From Micromonospora lupini str. Lupac 08 (GTDB taxonomy: Bacteria; Actinomycetota; Actinomycetes; Mycobacteriales; Micromonosporaceae), in NCBI RefSeq assembly GCF_000297395.2, contig NZ_HF570108.1:275170-326173 (forward strand): DNA of 51,004 nt. The letters run 5' to 3'. Below are positions 1 to 7,523 of this stretch, in pieces; the stretch's first letter is position 1; every line of letters starts with the position of its first letter. The position numbers were made by a program, and so were the translations under genes. The notes under the pieces were generated by a model. It was not told the DNA's origin. It saw only the letters and a list, made by a program, of their open reading frames with translations, and searched no databases.

Positions 1-27
1 CGCAGGCTCGTCTGTCCGTTCAGCCGT

Positions 28-279
28 TCAGTTGTTCGGGAGGGTCCAGCTGCCCGGTGGGCGCGGGGAGAGCTCCCGCCAGGTGTCCGTGCCGTCGAGC
101 AGCGCCCGGACCGTCTCCTCGGCCTCGTCCGCACTGCCGTACTCGTAGAACCGGGAAATGCCCTCGGCGCCGCCGGCCCGCTGCTCGACGTGCCACCGGT
201 CGGCGTCCACCCGCAGGAACACGTCCCGTCGGGCGAGTCGCCCCCATTTCCCGTTCCACCAGTGCTTGCGCTGCTCCAT
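28..279 (-). CDS. Small conserved hypothetical protein (83 aa)
   Basis: I do not recognise a named family. The 83-residue product is basic and tryptophan-rich at its N-terminus (KHWWNGKWGRLARRD), followed by an alternating stretch that looks like a small beta sheet (DVFLRVDADRWHVEQR) and an acidic helix (DEAEETVRALL). It has no signal peptide or membrane segment, so it is probably cytoplasmic. The ATG at 279 was chosen because TAGAGT lies 6 nt upstream as a leaderless -10 box. A 16-bp SOS-box-like sequence abuts that box at 292-307, so DNA-damage control by LexA is possible. The gene ends near the left edge and is complete. Confidence 0.6.
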   Translation of the reverse strand: MEQRKHWWNGKWGRLARRDVFLRVDADRWHVEQRAGGAEGISRFYEYGSADEAEETVRALLDGTDTWRELSPRPPGSWTLPNN

Positions 280-285
280 GGCGGG

Positions 286-291
286 ACTCTA
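286..291 (-). promoter_or_regulatory. Leaderless -10 box of the 83-aa gene
   Basis: TAGAGT on the minus strand ends 6 nt before the ATG at 279, the spacing expected when transcription starts at the start codon. Confidence 0.45.
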
Positions 292-307
292 TCGAACACA
301 CGTACGA
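292..307. promoter_or_regulatory. SOS-box-like site (TCGAACACACGTACGA)
   Basis: TCGAAC-N4-GTACGA differs at one base from the actinobacterial LexA consensus TCGAAC-N4-GTTCGA. It abuts the -10 box of the gene starting at 279. A second copy differing at one position lies at 16003-16018. LexA binding is inferred. Confidence 0.45.
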
Positions 308-314
308 GAAAGTG

Positions 315-343
315 CGGCCCCTGCGGGATTCCCGCAGGGGCCG
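315..343 (-). terminator. Hairpin after mscL
   Basis: Perfect 14-bp inverted repeat CGGCCCCTGCGGGA / TCCCGCAGGGGCCG around one base, 18 nt beyond the mscL stop codon. There is no clear T tract, which is usual for GC-rich actinomycete terminators. Confidence 0.6.
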
Positions 344-360
344 ATGTGCATCCGTTCGGG

Positions 361-834
361 TCAGCGCTGCATCGGCGGGTCGGTGCGACGGCCCAGCACG
401 TCGTCAAGCGCCCCGCGCTGCTGACCGGGGGTGGTGTGCCCGGCGGAGACGAGGGCGTCCCGGATCTCGGTGAGCAGCTTGACCTCTTCGCTGGGCGCCG
501 AGGGCGGCGGCTCCTCGCCCCGCTTGCGCCGCTCGGCGAGCCGGTTCATCGGGTAGACGACCAGGAAGTAGAGCGCCATCGCGGTCAGCAGGAAGGTGAT
601 CACCGCGTTGACGAACGCCACCCAGTCGAACGGGATCTCCCGGAACGTGGGGACCGAGCCGGTGAGGCCGTTCTTGTTCCCGGTGATCAAGACGATGATC
701 ACCCGGACCAGCGGTTCGAGGAACGACTTGGTGAGCTGGGTGACCACGCCCGTGAACGCGGCGCCGATGACGACACCGACCGCCAGGTCGACGACGTTGC
801 CGCGCATGATGAAATCTTTGAAGCCCTTGAGCAT
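361..834 (-). CDS. mscL: Large-conductance mechanosensitive channel MscL
   Basis: Homopentameric membrane channel that opens under membrane tension and releases solutes on hypo-osmotic shock. The 157 residues carry the family signature: an amphipathic N-terminal helix (MLKGFKDFIMRGNVVDLAVG), a glycine/alanine-rich pore helix TM1 at about 15-35, a periplasm-side loop, TM2 at about 71-95 (WVAFVNAVITFLLTAMALYF), a basic patch (RRKRG) and the C-terminal bundle helix (EEVKLLTEIRDALV, 117-130). It is slightly longer than E. coli MscL (136 aa) because of a roughly 25-residue tail. The start is the ATG at 834; the gene is a single unit followed by a hairpin. Confidence 0.95.
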   Translation of the reverse strand: MLKGFKDFIMRGNVVDLAVGVVIGAAFTGVVTQLTKSFLEPLVRVIIVLITGNKNGLTGSVPTFREIPFDWVAFVNAVITFLLTAMALYFLVVYPMNRLAERRKRGEEPPPSAPSEEVKLLTEIRDALVSAGHTTPGQQRGALDDVLGRRTDPPMQR

Positions 835-873
835 CCGTACTCCCGAGGTGTCCGTTTTTCCGTCGCGGACAAC

Positions 874-1614
874 CTATGCCCCTTGGGCGGGCTCCAGAAA
901 AGCGCCGGCTTCGATCGCCGCCCGGCTCGGATCGCCGGCCCGGATCGCCTCGACCAGTCGGGTGTGGTCGACGTAGCGCTCGGGCGTGAGCGCGCTACCC
1001 ATCGCCTGGGCGACCGTGCTGCGCAGGGCCGTGCCGACCGAGGCGTACAGCTCGGCGAGCATGGCGTTGTGCGCGGCGGCGACCACCGCGACGTGCAGCG
1101 CCGCGTCGGCCTCGACGAACGCGTCGACCCGGCCGCCGCGCCAGGCCGCCTCGCGGTCGGCGAGCGCGCCGTCGAGCGCCGCCAGGTCGGCAGGTGTACG
1201 CCTCAGCGCGGCGAGCCGGGCGGCCTCCACCTCGAACGCGCGCCGCACCTCGATGACCTCGGTCATCCGGTCGTCGCCCAGTCGGCGGGCCACCACCGGC
1301 GCCAGTTCGTCGGTGGACACCACATACGTGCCGGAGCCCTGCCGGCACTCCAGCACCCCGGCGTGCACGAGGGCGCGGACGGCCTCCCGGACCGTGTTGC
1401 GTCCGACGCCGAGCGCGGCGACCAGCTGTGGCTCGGTGGGGATGCGCCCGCCGACCGGCCACTCGCCGCCCAGGATCCGGGCCCGGAGCTGCTCGATCGT
1501 CTGCCGGACGCGATGGCCGCGGGGCGGCACTGCGGACTGGCCGCGGGGCGGCACGGCGGACTGGCCGCGGGGCGGTGCCGGCGGTGCGGAGGGGGAATCG
1601 ACCGACGGTGGCAC
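874..1614 (-). CDS. FadR-subfamily GntR transcriptional regulator
   Basis: One-component regulator with an N-terminal winged helix-turn-helix at about 36-104 (RARILGGEWPVGGRIPTEPQ, then LGVGRNTVREAVRAL) and a C-terminal FCD ligand-binding domain at about 115-235. The FCD metal-site pattern is visible as D170-x3-H174, H182 and H217, so the effector is probably a small carboxylic acid bound through a metal. It is divergent from the MFS transporter at 1665, which is the obvious target. The first 35 residues are unusual: PPRGQSAV is repeated, encoded by a 24-bp tandem repeat, so the real start could lie further in, for example at the GTG of the RVRQTIEQ stretch. Confidence 0.85.
   Translation of the reverse strand: MPPSVDSPSAPPAPPRGQSAVPPRGQSAVPPRGHRVRQTIEQLRARILGGEWPVGGRIPTEPQLVAALGVGRNTVREAVRALVHAGVLECRQGSGTYVVSTDELAPVVARRLGDDRMTEVIEVRRAFEVEAARLAALRRTPADLAALDGALADREAAWRGGRVDAFVEADAALHVAVVAAAHNAMLAELYASVGTALRSTVAQAMGSALTPERYVDHTRLVEAIRAGDPSRAAIEAGAFLEPAQGA
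1514..1576 (-). repeat. 24-bp tandem repeat in the 5' end of the GntR gene
   Basis: About 2.6 copies of a 24-bp unit (units at 1514-1537, 1538-1561 and a partial third) that differ at one base between the two complete copies. They encode PPRGQSAV repeats before the DNA-binding domain. Confidence 0.7.
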
Positions 1615-1651
1615 TGGTTACATCACCGGCCCAGAATTCATCCCATGATTG

Positions 1652-1657
1652 TAGGTT
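1652..1657 (+). promoter_or_regulatory. Leaderless -10 box of the MFS gene
   Basis: TAGGTT lies 7 nt before the ATG at 1665. The start codon itself sits in a perfect 10-bp palindrome GGTCATGACC (1661-1670), and GGT-N6-ACC half-sites lie at about 1618-1629; either could be the operator of the divergent GntR protein. Confidence 0.45.
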
Positions 1658-1664
1658 AGAGGTC

Positions 1665-2939
1665 ATGACCCCGCCACCCGTCGCCGCTTTGGCCCCGCCC
1701 GGTCCCGCCGTCGATATCCGCCCGACGCGCGACCCCGTGGGCCGGCGGCCGCACCCGGCGACCGGTGGCGCGCTCGTGCTTGTCGGGATGCTGCTGGTCG
1801 CGCTCAACCTGCGCACCGCCGTCACCAGCCTCGGCGCCCTGCTCGACGAGATCCGCGACGGCCTGGGGCTCTCCGGCACCATGGCCGGTCTGGTCACCAC
1901 ACTGCCGACCATCGCGTTCGCCGGCCTCGGCGCGCTCACCCCGTGGCTGGTCCGCCGGGTCGCGCCGGCCCGGGTGCTGGTGGTCGCCATGATCGCCCTG
2001 GCCGCCGGTCAGGTGCTCCGGGCGGCGACCGACTCGGCCTGGATCTTCGTGTTCACGAGCGCGCTGGCCCTGGCCGGCATCGCGGTCGCCAACATCCTGC
2101 TGCCGATGCTTGTCAAGCAGCACTTCGGCCACCGGACCGGCCTCGTCACCGGGGCGTACACCATGGCGTTGACCCTGGGCACGACCGTGGCCGCGGCCAG
2201 CGCGGTGCCGATCGCGCACGCCTTCGGCTCCTGGCGGGCCGGCCTGGGCGTCTGGGCGGCGCTGGCCGCGGTGGCCGTACTCCCGTGGGTGCCGCTGGCG
2301 CTGCGGACCCGGGCGGGCGCGCGGCGCGCGACCCCGACGGCGGCCGTCGCCGCGCCCACGCGGGTCCGGCCCGCGCGGACCCGGCTGGGCTGGGCCATGG
2401 CGGTCTACTTCGGGGCGCAGTCGCTCAGCGGGTACGCGATCATGGGCTGGCTGGCCCAGCTCTTCCGCGACGCCGGCTACCAGCCGGAGTCGGCCGGGCT
2501 GCTGCTCGCCGGGGTGACCGCGCTCGGGGTGCCGATCGCGCTGCTGATGCCCACAGTCGCCGGCCGGCTCGCCACCCTGCGTCCGCTGGTGCTCGGCCTG
2601 ACCGCCGCCTCGGCGCTTGCCTACCTGGGGCTGGCGTTCGCTCCGCACGGCGCCGCACTGCTCTGGGTGGCCCTGCTGGCGCTCGGACAGGGCGCGTTCC
2701 CGATGATCCTGACGACGATCGGTCTGCGCGCGCGCACCGCCGAGGGGACCGTCGCGCTCTCCGCGTTCGCGCAGAGCACCGGGTACGTGATCGCCGCTCT
2801 CGGCCCGCTGCTGGTCGGCATCCTCTACGAGGTCACCGGCGGGTGGACGGCGCCGATCGGGTTCCTGCTGGGCGCACTTGTCGTGCAGACGGCCGCGGGC
2901 ATGGCGATCGCCCGTCCCCGCTACGTCGAGGACGAGTAG
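1665..2939 (+). CDS. MFS transporter, CynX/NimT type
   Basis: Inner-membrane major facilitator of 424 residues with about 12 hydrophobic segments in two halves. The N-terminal half begins with the CynX/NimT signature (LVALNLRTAVTSLGALLDEI), the family of E. coli cyanate and 2-nitroimidazole transporters. The frame is open much further upstream, but the ATG at 1665 was chosen because it follows a TAGGTT -10 box by 7 nt and because upstream residues are arginine-rich and non-membrane. It is divergent from the FadR-type regulator and probably controlled by it. The substrate cannot be read from the sequence. Confidence 0.85.
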   Translation: MTPPPVAALAPPGPAVDIRPTRDPVGRRPHPATGGALVLVGMLLVALNLRTAVTSLGALLDEIRDGLGLSGTMAGLVTTLPTIAFAGLGALTPWLVRRVAPARVLVVAMIALAAGQVLRAATDSAWIFVFTSALALAGIAVANILLPMLVKQHFGHRTGLVTGAYTMALTLGTTVAAASAVPIAHAFGSWRAGLGVWAALAAVAVLPWVPLALRTRAGARRATPTAAVAAPTRVRPARTRLGWAMAVYFGAQSLSGYAIMGWLAQLFRDAGYQPESAGLLLAGVTALGVPIALLMPTVAGRLATLRPLVLGLTAASALAYLGLAFAPHGAALLWVALLALGQGAFPMILTTIGLRARTAEGTVALSAFAQSTGYVIAALGPLLVGILYEVTGGWTAPIGFLLGALVVQTAAGMAIARPRYVEDE

Positions 2940-2952
2940 GGCGCGACAGCGG

Positions 2953-3309
2953 TCAGGAGGACGCCGGAGTCGGTTCGCCGGCGACGGCCTCGTCCACAGT
3001 CGGATAGGTGTGCAGCACCTCGACGAGCCCGCTCACCTCGAGGATGCGCAGCACCCCGCGCTGCGGAGCGGCCAACCGCACCACACCGCCGGCCTCGTCA
3101 CAGCTGTTCTTGGCGCGAACGAACACCGACAGCCCGGTCGAGTCGCAGAACGAGACGTCCGCCAGGTCGAACACCAGCCGGTTACGGCCCTTGTCGAGCA
3201 GGTCGGTGATCTGGTCCTGCAACTGCGGTGCGGTTGCCATGTCCAGCTCGCCCGCGACCGACACGACGACCACGTCGCCGCGTTGTTCCGTGTGCACCGT
3301 CAGGGACAT
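2953..3309 (-). CDS. STAS-domain anti-sigma factor antagonist
   Basis: Cytosolic 118-residue SpoIIAA/RsbV-like protein that in its family binds and neutralises an anti-sigma kinase when unphosphorylated. A single STAS domain spans residues 2-110, with the phospho-acceptor motif FCDSTGLSV (Ser57) intact. The ATG at 3309 has a perfect AGGAGGT ribosome site 7 nt upstream. It converges on the MFS gene with only 13 bp between stops and is divergent from the stressosome-type operon at 3475. Its partner kinase is not adjacent; the RsbT-like and ATPase/PP2C proteins in the next operon are candidates. Confidence 0.9.
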   Translation of the reverse strand: MSLTVHTEQRGDVVVVSVAGELDMATAPQLQDQITDLLDKGRNRLVFDLADVSFCDSTGLSVFVRAKNSCDEAGGVVRLAAPQRGVLRILEVSGLVEVLHTYPTVDEAVAGEPTPASS

Positions 3310-3474
3310 TCGCCAGACCTCCTGTTATCGGGGGAACGGTATCCCACGACGGTGGTCCCACGCAGAACGGGAGCCGGCATCCGGTGGCCATCATCATTCC
3401 ATTGCTGTGGGGCAAGTAGTTGCCTGGTTCCCGGTGATAGAGTCCGGCCGGTCCAGGTCGAGGGGGGTTTCACG

Positions 3475-4335
3475 ATGGCGTTGAACGCCGAGGAAAGTGG
3501 TCGGCTCGTCGCGCTGCTGGGTGGGCACGCCGAGCGGGTCACGCAGCGGTGGACCGACATCGTTGCCGGTTCGCTGCGGGGCCGGCTGAGCCACGCCGAG
3601 CTGCGCCGGCAGGTCGAGGACCTGCACCGGGCCATCGTCGGCACGGGTGAGCAGGGCGCCATCGACCTGTCCGCCGAGAGCGCCGGCGAGCTGCGGGCGG
3701 CGCTCTCCGAACTGTCCCGGGGCAGGGCCCGGCAGGGCTTCTCCGCCACCGAGACGACGATCAGCATCTTCGCGCTCAAGGACGTGCTGGCCGAGCTGGT
3801 GCAGGAGGCCGGCGGCGCGAACGCGCTGCACGACTACGTCGCCTTCTCCAAGCTCGTCGACGAGCTGGGCCTGTTCACCTTCGAGAGCTTCGTACGCACC
3901 CGAGAGAGCCTGATCGCCGACCAGGCCGAGCAGCTGCTCGAACTCTCCACCCCGGTGGTCAAGCTCTGGGAGGGCGTGGTCGCCGTCCCGCTGGTCGGCA
4001 CTCTGGACTCGGCCCGCGCCCAGGTGGTCATGGAGCGGCTGCTGCAGACCCTGGTCGACACCGGCTCCCCGTACGCGATCATCGACATCACCGGCGTCCC
4101 CGCGGTGGACACCCAGGTCGCCCAGCACATCCTGAAGACCGTGGTGGCCGCCCGGCTGATGGGCGCCGACTGCATCATCTCCGGCATCCGTCCGCAGATC
4201 GCGCAGACCATCGTGGCGCTCGGCATCGAGTTCGGCGACATCGCCACCAAGGCCAGCCTCGCCGACGCGCTGCGCCACGTGCTGCGGCTCACCGGGGTGG
4301 AGACCGCTCGTCGCCAGCCACGCCGGGACGCCTGA
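3475..4335 (+). CDS. RsbR-like stressosome co-antagonist
   Basis: In Bacillus, RsbR and RsbS form the stressosome shell that holds the RsbT kinase and releases it under stress. This 286-residue protein has an N-terminal helical sensor domain (about 5-150) resembling the non-haem RsbRD-N type rather than the globin type, and a C-terminal STAS domain (about 162-275). Threonines equivalent to the RsbT phosphorylation sites are present: Thr159 in ELSTPVVKLW on the linker helix and Thr213 in VDTQVAQ in the STAS domain. The frame is open upstream, but the ATG at 3475 follows GAGGGGGG at 3460 and begins the conserved region. It is first of six overlapping genes. Confidence 0.85.
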   Translation: MALNAEESGRLVALLGGHAERVTQRWTDIVAGSLRGRLSHAELRRQVEDLHRAIVGTGEQGAIDLSAESAGELRAALSELSRGRARQGFSATETTISIFALKDVLAELVQEAGGANALHDYVAFSKLVDELGLFTFESFVRTRESLIADQAEQLLELSTPVVKLWEGVVAVPLVGTLDSARAQVVMERLLQTLVDTGSPYAIIDITGVPAVDTQVAQHILKTVVAARLMGADCIISGIRPQIAQTIVALGIEFGDIATKASLADALRHVLRLTGVETARRQPRRDA

Positions 4336-4745
4336 TGGAGCGCGTGCCGATCCTCAAGATCGGTGACATCCTGCTCGTCTCCATCCAGCTCGACATGTCC
4401 GACCAGACGGCGGTCCAGCTCCAGGACGACCTCGCCGAGCGGATCGTGGCCACCGGCTGCCACGGCGTCATCATCGACATCACCGCGCTGGACATCGTCG
4501 ACTCCTTCGTCGGACGGATGCTCTCCACCATCGCGTCGATCTCCAAGGTCCTCGACGCGGAGACGGTGGTGGTCGGCATGCGACCCGCCGTCGCCATCAC
4601 CCTTGTCGAACTGGGGCTGTCGCTGAACGGCATCCGTACCGCGCTGAACGTCGAGCGCGGCATGGAGCTGATCGCGGCGGCCCGCGCCGACGAGCTCGAC
4701 TACCAGCTCGACGACGATCCGGACGCCGAGACGGCCACGCCGTGA
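4335..4745 (+). CDS. rsbS: RsbS-like STAS antagonist
   Basis: Single STAS-domain protein of 136 residues, the minimal stressosome scaffold subunit that sequesters RsbT until phosphorylated. The motif DIVDSFVGRM places the phospho-acceptor at Ser57, matching Bacillus RsbS Ser59. A short acidic tail (DELDYQLDDDPDAE) extends beyond the domain. The ATG shares one base with the stop codon of the RsbR-like gene (TGATG), so the two are translationally coupled, as expected for subunits needed in fixed ratio. Confidence 0.88.
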   Translation: MERVPILKIGDILLVSIQLDMSDQTAVQLQDDLAERIVATGCHGVIIDITALDIVDSFVGRMLSTIASISKVLDAETVVVGMRPAVAITLVELGLSLNGIRTALNVERGMELIAAARADELDYQLDDDPDAETATP

Positions 4746-5161
4746 CCGCGGGCGTCGACCTGGGCCAGCCGCAGGCGCAGTCGGTCCGCAGCGACGAGGA
4801 CGTGGTCCGCGTCCGGCAACTGGTCCGCACGGTGGCGGTCGCCGTCAAGCTGTCGCTTGTCGACCAGACCAAGGTGGTCACCGCGGCGAGCGAGCTGGCC
4901 CGCAACACCCTGGTGTACGGCGGTGGCGGCACCGTGGAGGTGACGACCGTGGACAACGGGCGTCGCAAGGGCGTCCGGATCGTCTTCGCCGACTCGGGCC
5001 CCGGCATCGCCGACCTCGACATGGCCCTGACCGACGGCTACACCACAGGCGGCGGGCTCGGCCTCGGGCTCAGCGGATCCCGCCGACTGGTCGACGAGTT
5101 CGAGATCGAGACGTCGGCGGAGACCGGCACGCGGATCACGGTCACCAAGTGGTCCAGGTGA
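4742..5161 (+). CDS. rsbT: RsbT-like switch kinase
   Basis: GHKL-ATPase serine/threonine kinase of 139 residues. In the known system it phosphorylates the RsbR/RsbS shell and, once released, activates a downstream phosphatase. All nucleotide-binding boxes are visible: N-box ELARNTLVYG (Glu51, Asn55), G1 box DSGPGI (84-89) and the glycine lid GGGLGLGLSG (103-112). The GTG start overlaps the rsbS stop by four bases (GTGA). Length and organisation match the family closely. Confidence 0.9.
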   Translation: MTAGVDLGQPQAQSVRSDEDVVRVRQLVRTVAVAVKLSLVDQTKVVTAASELARNTLVYGGGGTVEVTTVDNGRRKGVRIVFADSGPGIADLDMALTDGYTTGGGLGLGLSGSRRLVDEFEIETSAETGTRITVTKWSR

Positions 5162-6165
5162 ACGGGGACGCGGTCACCGACAGCGGCATCTGGTTCCGCG
5201 TGGAGGCCAGCAGCGCCGCCAGCGCCGTACGGCGGGCCGCGGAACGCCTCGGCGAGCAGATCGAGATGGGTGCGACGCGCATCGCCGACCTGGCCATCGT
5301 CGCCGCCGAACTGACCAGCAACCTCGTCAAGCACGCCGACAACGGCGTCCTGCTGCTCCGGCCGGTCCGCCGCGCCGGGCAGGCCGGCGTGGAGCTGGTG
5401 GCCATCGACTCCGGGCCCGGCATGGCCGACCTCACCGTGTCGTCCCAGGACGGGCACTCCACCACTGGCACGCTCGGCATCGGCCTCGGCGCCATCGTCC
5501 GCCAGGCGAGCTGGTTCGACGGATACTCCCTGCCTGGCCGGGGCACCGTCCTCGCCGTGCAGGTCTGGCCGGCCGAACCGGCCCAACCGTCCTGGGCCGG
5601 CGCCCTCACCCGGCCGATCACCGGCGAGACGGTCAGCGGCGACGGGTACGCCGTCCGGCTCGCCGACGGCCGGCACCAGGTGTTGGTCAGCGACGGACTG
5701 GGGCACGGCCCGTTGGCCGCCGCCGCCACCGAGGCGGCGCTCGCGGCCTTCCGTGACGCCCCGGCCAGCCCACCGGCCGCGGTGGTCAGTCACCTGCACC
5801 GGAGCATGTCGCACACCCGCGGCGCCGCGCTCGCGGTCGCCGAGCTGGCGGCCGGGGTGCTGCACTACGCCGGGCTGGGCAACATCGCCGGGGTGATCGT
5901 CGAGGGCGACGGTCAGCGCCGGGGGCTGGTGTCGCTGCCCGGTATCGCCGGGCACCAGCGGCCGACGGTCCGCGGCTACGACTACCCGTTCGGGCCGGGC
6001 GCCCGGCTGGTGATGCACAGCGACGGAGTGGTCGACCGCTGGCGGTTGACCGACTACCCGGGTCTCGCCGAACGGTCTCCGCTGGTGATGGCGGCGACCC
6101 TGCTGCGCGACGCCGGGCTGCGGCGCGACGACGCCTGCGTTCTGGTCGCGAGGTCCTGGGCATGA
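5158..6165 (+). CDS. ATPase/PP2C fusion, RsbX-like serine phosphatase
   Basis: Fusion of an N-terminal RsbT-like GHKL domain (about 1-130; N-box ELTSNLVKHA, G1 DSGPGM, lid LGIGLG) and a C-terminal PP2C/SpoIIE-like phosphatase domain (about 145-335) with metal-binding aspartates in VSDGLGHG, HSDGVVD and RRDDACV. Bacillus RsbX, which dephosphorylates RsbR/RsbS to reset the stressosome, has only the phosphatase half. The GTG at 5158 overlaps the rsbT stop by GTGA; another GTG at 5149 would add three residues. The position directly after rsbT supports a resetting role. Confidence 0.82.
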   Translation: MNGDAVTDSGIWFRVEASSAASAVRRAAERLGEQIEMGATRIADLAIVAAELTSNLVKHADNGVLLLRPVRRAGQAGVELVAIDSGPGMADLTVSSQDGHSTTGTLGIGLGAIVRQASWFDGYSLPGRGTVLAVQVWPAEPAQPSWAGALTRPITGETVSGDGYAVRLADGRHQVLVSDGLGHGPLAAAATEAALAAFRDAPASPPAAVVSHLHRSMSHTRGAALAVAELAAGVLHYAGLGNIAGVIVEGDGQRRGLVSLPGIAGHQRPTVRGYDYPFGPGARLVMHSDGVVDRWRLTDYPGLAERSPLVMAATLLRDAGLRRDDACVLVARSWA

Positions 6166-7523
6166 CCGCCGAGCCGGCCGCGCTGCCGCTGTTGCAGATG
6201 GCGCTGCGGGTCGAGCAGGACATCTTCGTCATCCGCCAGCGCGGCCGCGAGGTGGCCGGCGTGGTGGGCCTCGAACACCAGGACCAGGTCCGGATCGCCA
6301 CCGCGCTCAGCGAGGTCGCCCGGGACCTGCTGCGCATGACCGGCGGCGCGGACGTCGCGTTCCACATCGACGCGGGACCCGACGGCCGGTTCCACCTCCG
6401 CGCCGACCTGGCCCCGGTGGGTCCGCTGCCCGACGGCCGGTACGAGCCACAGTCGGGTGCGGTGTCCCGACTGGTCGACACACTGAGCGTGTCGACCGCC
6501 GAGGGGGTTACGGTCGTACGGATGTCCCGAAGAGTCCCGGCCAACGCGCCGACGCCGACCCCGGAGCGGCTGGCCGAGTTCCGCGCTGAACTCGGCCGCA
6601 CCGCGCCGGGCAGCGCGCTGGACGAGTTGACCGTGCAGAACGGCCAGCTCATCGCCGCACTCGACGAGGTACGCAGCCAGCGCGACGAGCTGGCGGTGCT
6701 GAACGACGAGCTGGCCGAGACCAACCGCGGTGTGCTGGCGCTCTACAACCAGCTCACCGAGGAGCTGGAGGCGACCAACCGGGGCGTCGTCGCCCTCTAC
6801 GCCGAGCTGGACGAGAAGTCGGCCCAACTGCGCGCCGCGAGCGAGTCGAAGAGCCGCTTCCTGGCGAACGTGAGCCACGAACTGCGCGCCCCGGTCACCG
6901 CGATCATCGGGTTGGGGCGGCTGCTCGCCGACTCCTCCTCCGACCCGCTCACCGCCGAGCAGGCCCGCCAGGTGGGCCTCATCCGCTCGTCGGCGGAGGA
7001 TCTGCTCGGGCTGGTCAACGAACTGCTGGATCTCGCCAAGGCCGAGTCGGGCCGCATCGAGCCGGACTGGGCGGACGTGGATCTGCGCCCGGTCTTCGGT
7101 CAACTGCGCGGCACCATGCGGGCGCTCGCCACCCGGCCGGGTGTGGGCCTCGTGGTGGAGGAGCCGACCGAGCCGGCCGTGCTCCGCACCGACGAGGTGC
7201 TGCTCGGCCAGGTGTTGCGCAACCTGCTGCACAACGGGTTGAAGTTCACCGAGCGCGGCGAGGTGCGGCTGCGCGCCCGACGGCGGGACGACCGGTGGAA
7301 TTTCGAGGTCAGTGACACCGGCCCGGGCATCGCGCCCGAGCTGCACGATCGGATCTTCGAGGAGTTCTACCAGGTGCCGGGGGCGACCCGGGTCGGCGGC
7401 ACCGGCCTCGGCCTGCCGTACGCCCGGCGGCTGGTGACCCTGCTCGGGGGCACCCTGGAGCTGGCCAGCGAGCCGGGCCGGGGCAGCACGTTCACCGTCT
7501 CCCTGCCGACAGGCGGAGCGTGA
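6162..7523 (+). CDS. Sensor histidine kinase with RsbT-like N-terminal region
   Basis: Soluble 453-residue histidine kinase with no transmembrane segment. Residues 1-125 resemble a degenerate RsbT-like ATPase (QVRIATALSEVARDLLRMTG aligns with the RsbT N-box region) but lack a recognisable glycine lid. Residues 155-230 form a long coiled coil containing the duplicated motif TNRGV-x-ALY. The catalytic core has the H-box FLANVSHELRAP (His239), N-box LLHNGLKF, G1 DTGPGI, F-box FEEFYQ and G2 GGTGLGLPYA. The ATG overlaps the preceding stop (ATGA) and the stop overlaps the next gene, so it is coupled to the stressosome genes and probably takes input from them. Confidence 0.85.
   Translation: MTAEPAALPLLQMALRVEQDIFVIRQRGREVAGVVGLEHQDQVRIATALSEVARDLLRMTGGADVAFHIDAGPDGRFHLRADLAPVGPLPDGRYEPQSGAVSRLVDTLSVSTAEGVTVVRMSRRVPANAPTPTPERLAEFRAELGRTAPGSALDELTVQNGQLIAALDEVRSQRDELAVLNDELAETNRGVLALYNQLTEELEATNRGVVALYAELDEKSAQLRAASESKSRFLANVSHELRAPVTAIIGLGRLLADSSSDPLTAEQARQVGLIRSSAEDLLGLVNELLDLAKAESGRIEPDWADVDLRPVFGQLRGTMRALATRPGVGLVVEEPTEPAVLRTDEVLLGQVLRNLLHNGLKFTERGEVRLRARRRDDRWNFEVSDTGPGIAPELHDRIFEEFYQVPGATRVGGTGLGLPYARRLVTLLGGTLELASEPGRGSTFTVSLPTGGA

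Noticed and set aside
190..1659. Open frame of about 490 codons across mscL and the GntR gene
   Set aside because: Antisense to two well-supported genes and of low-complexity composition.
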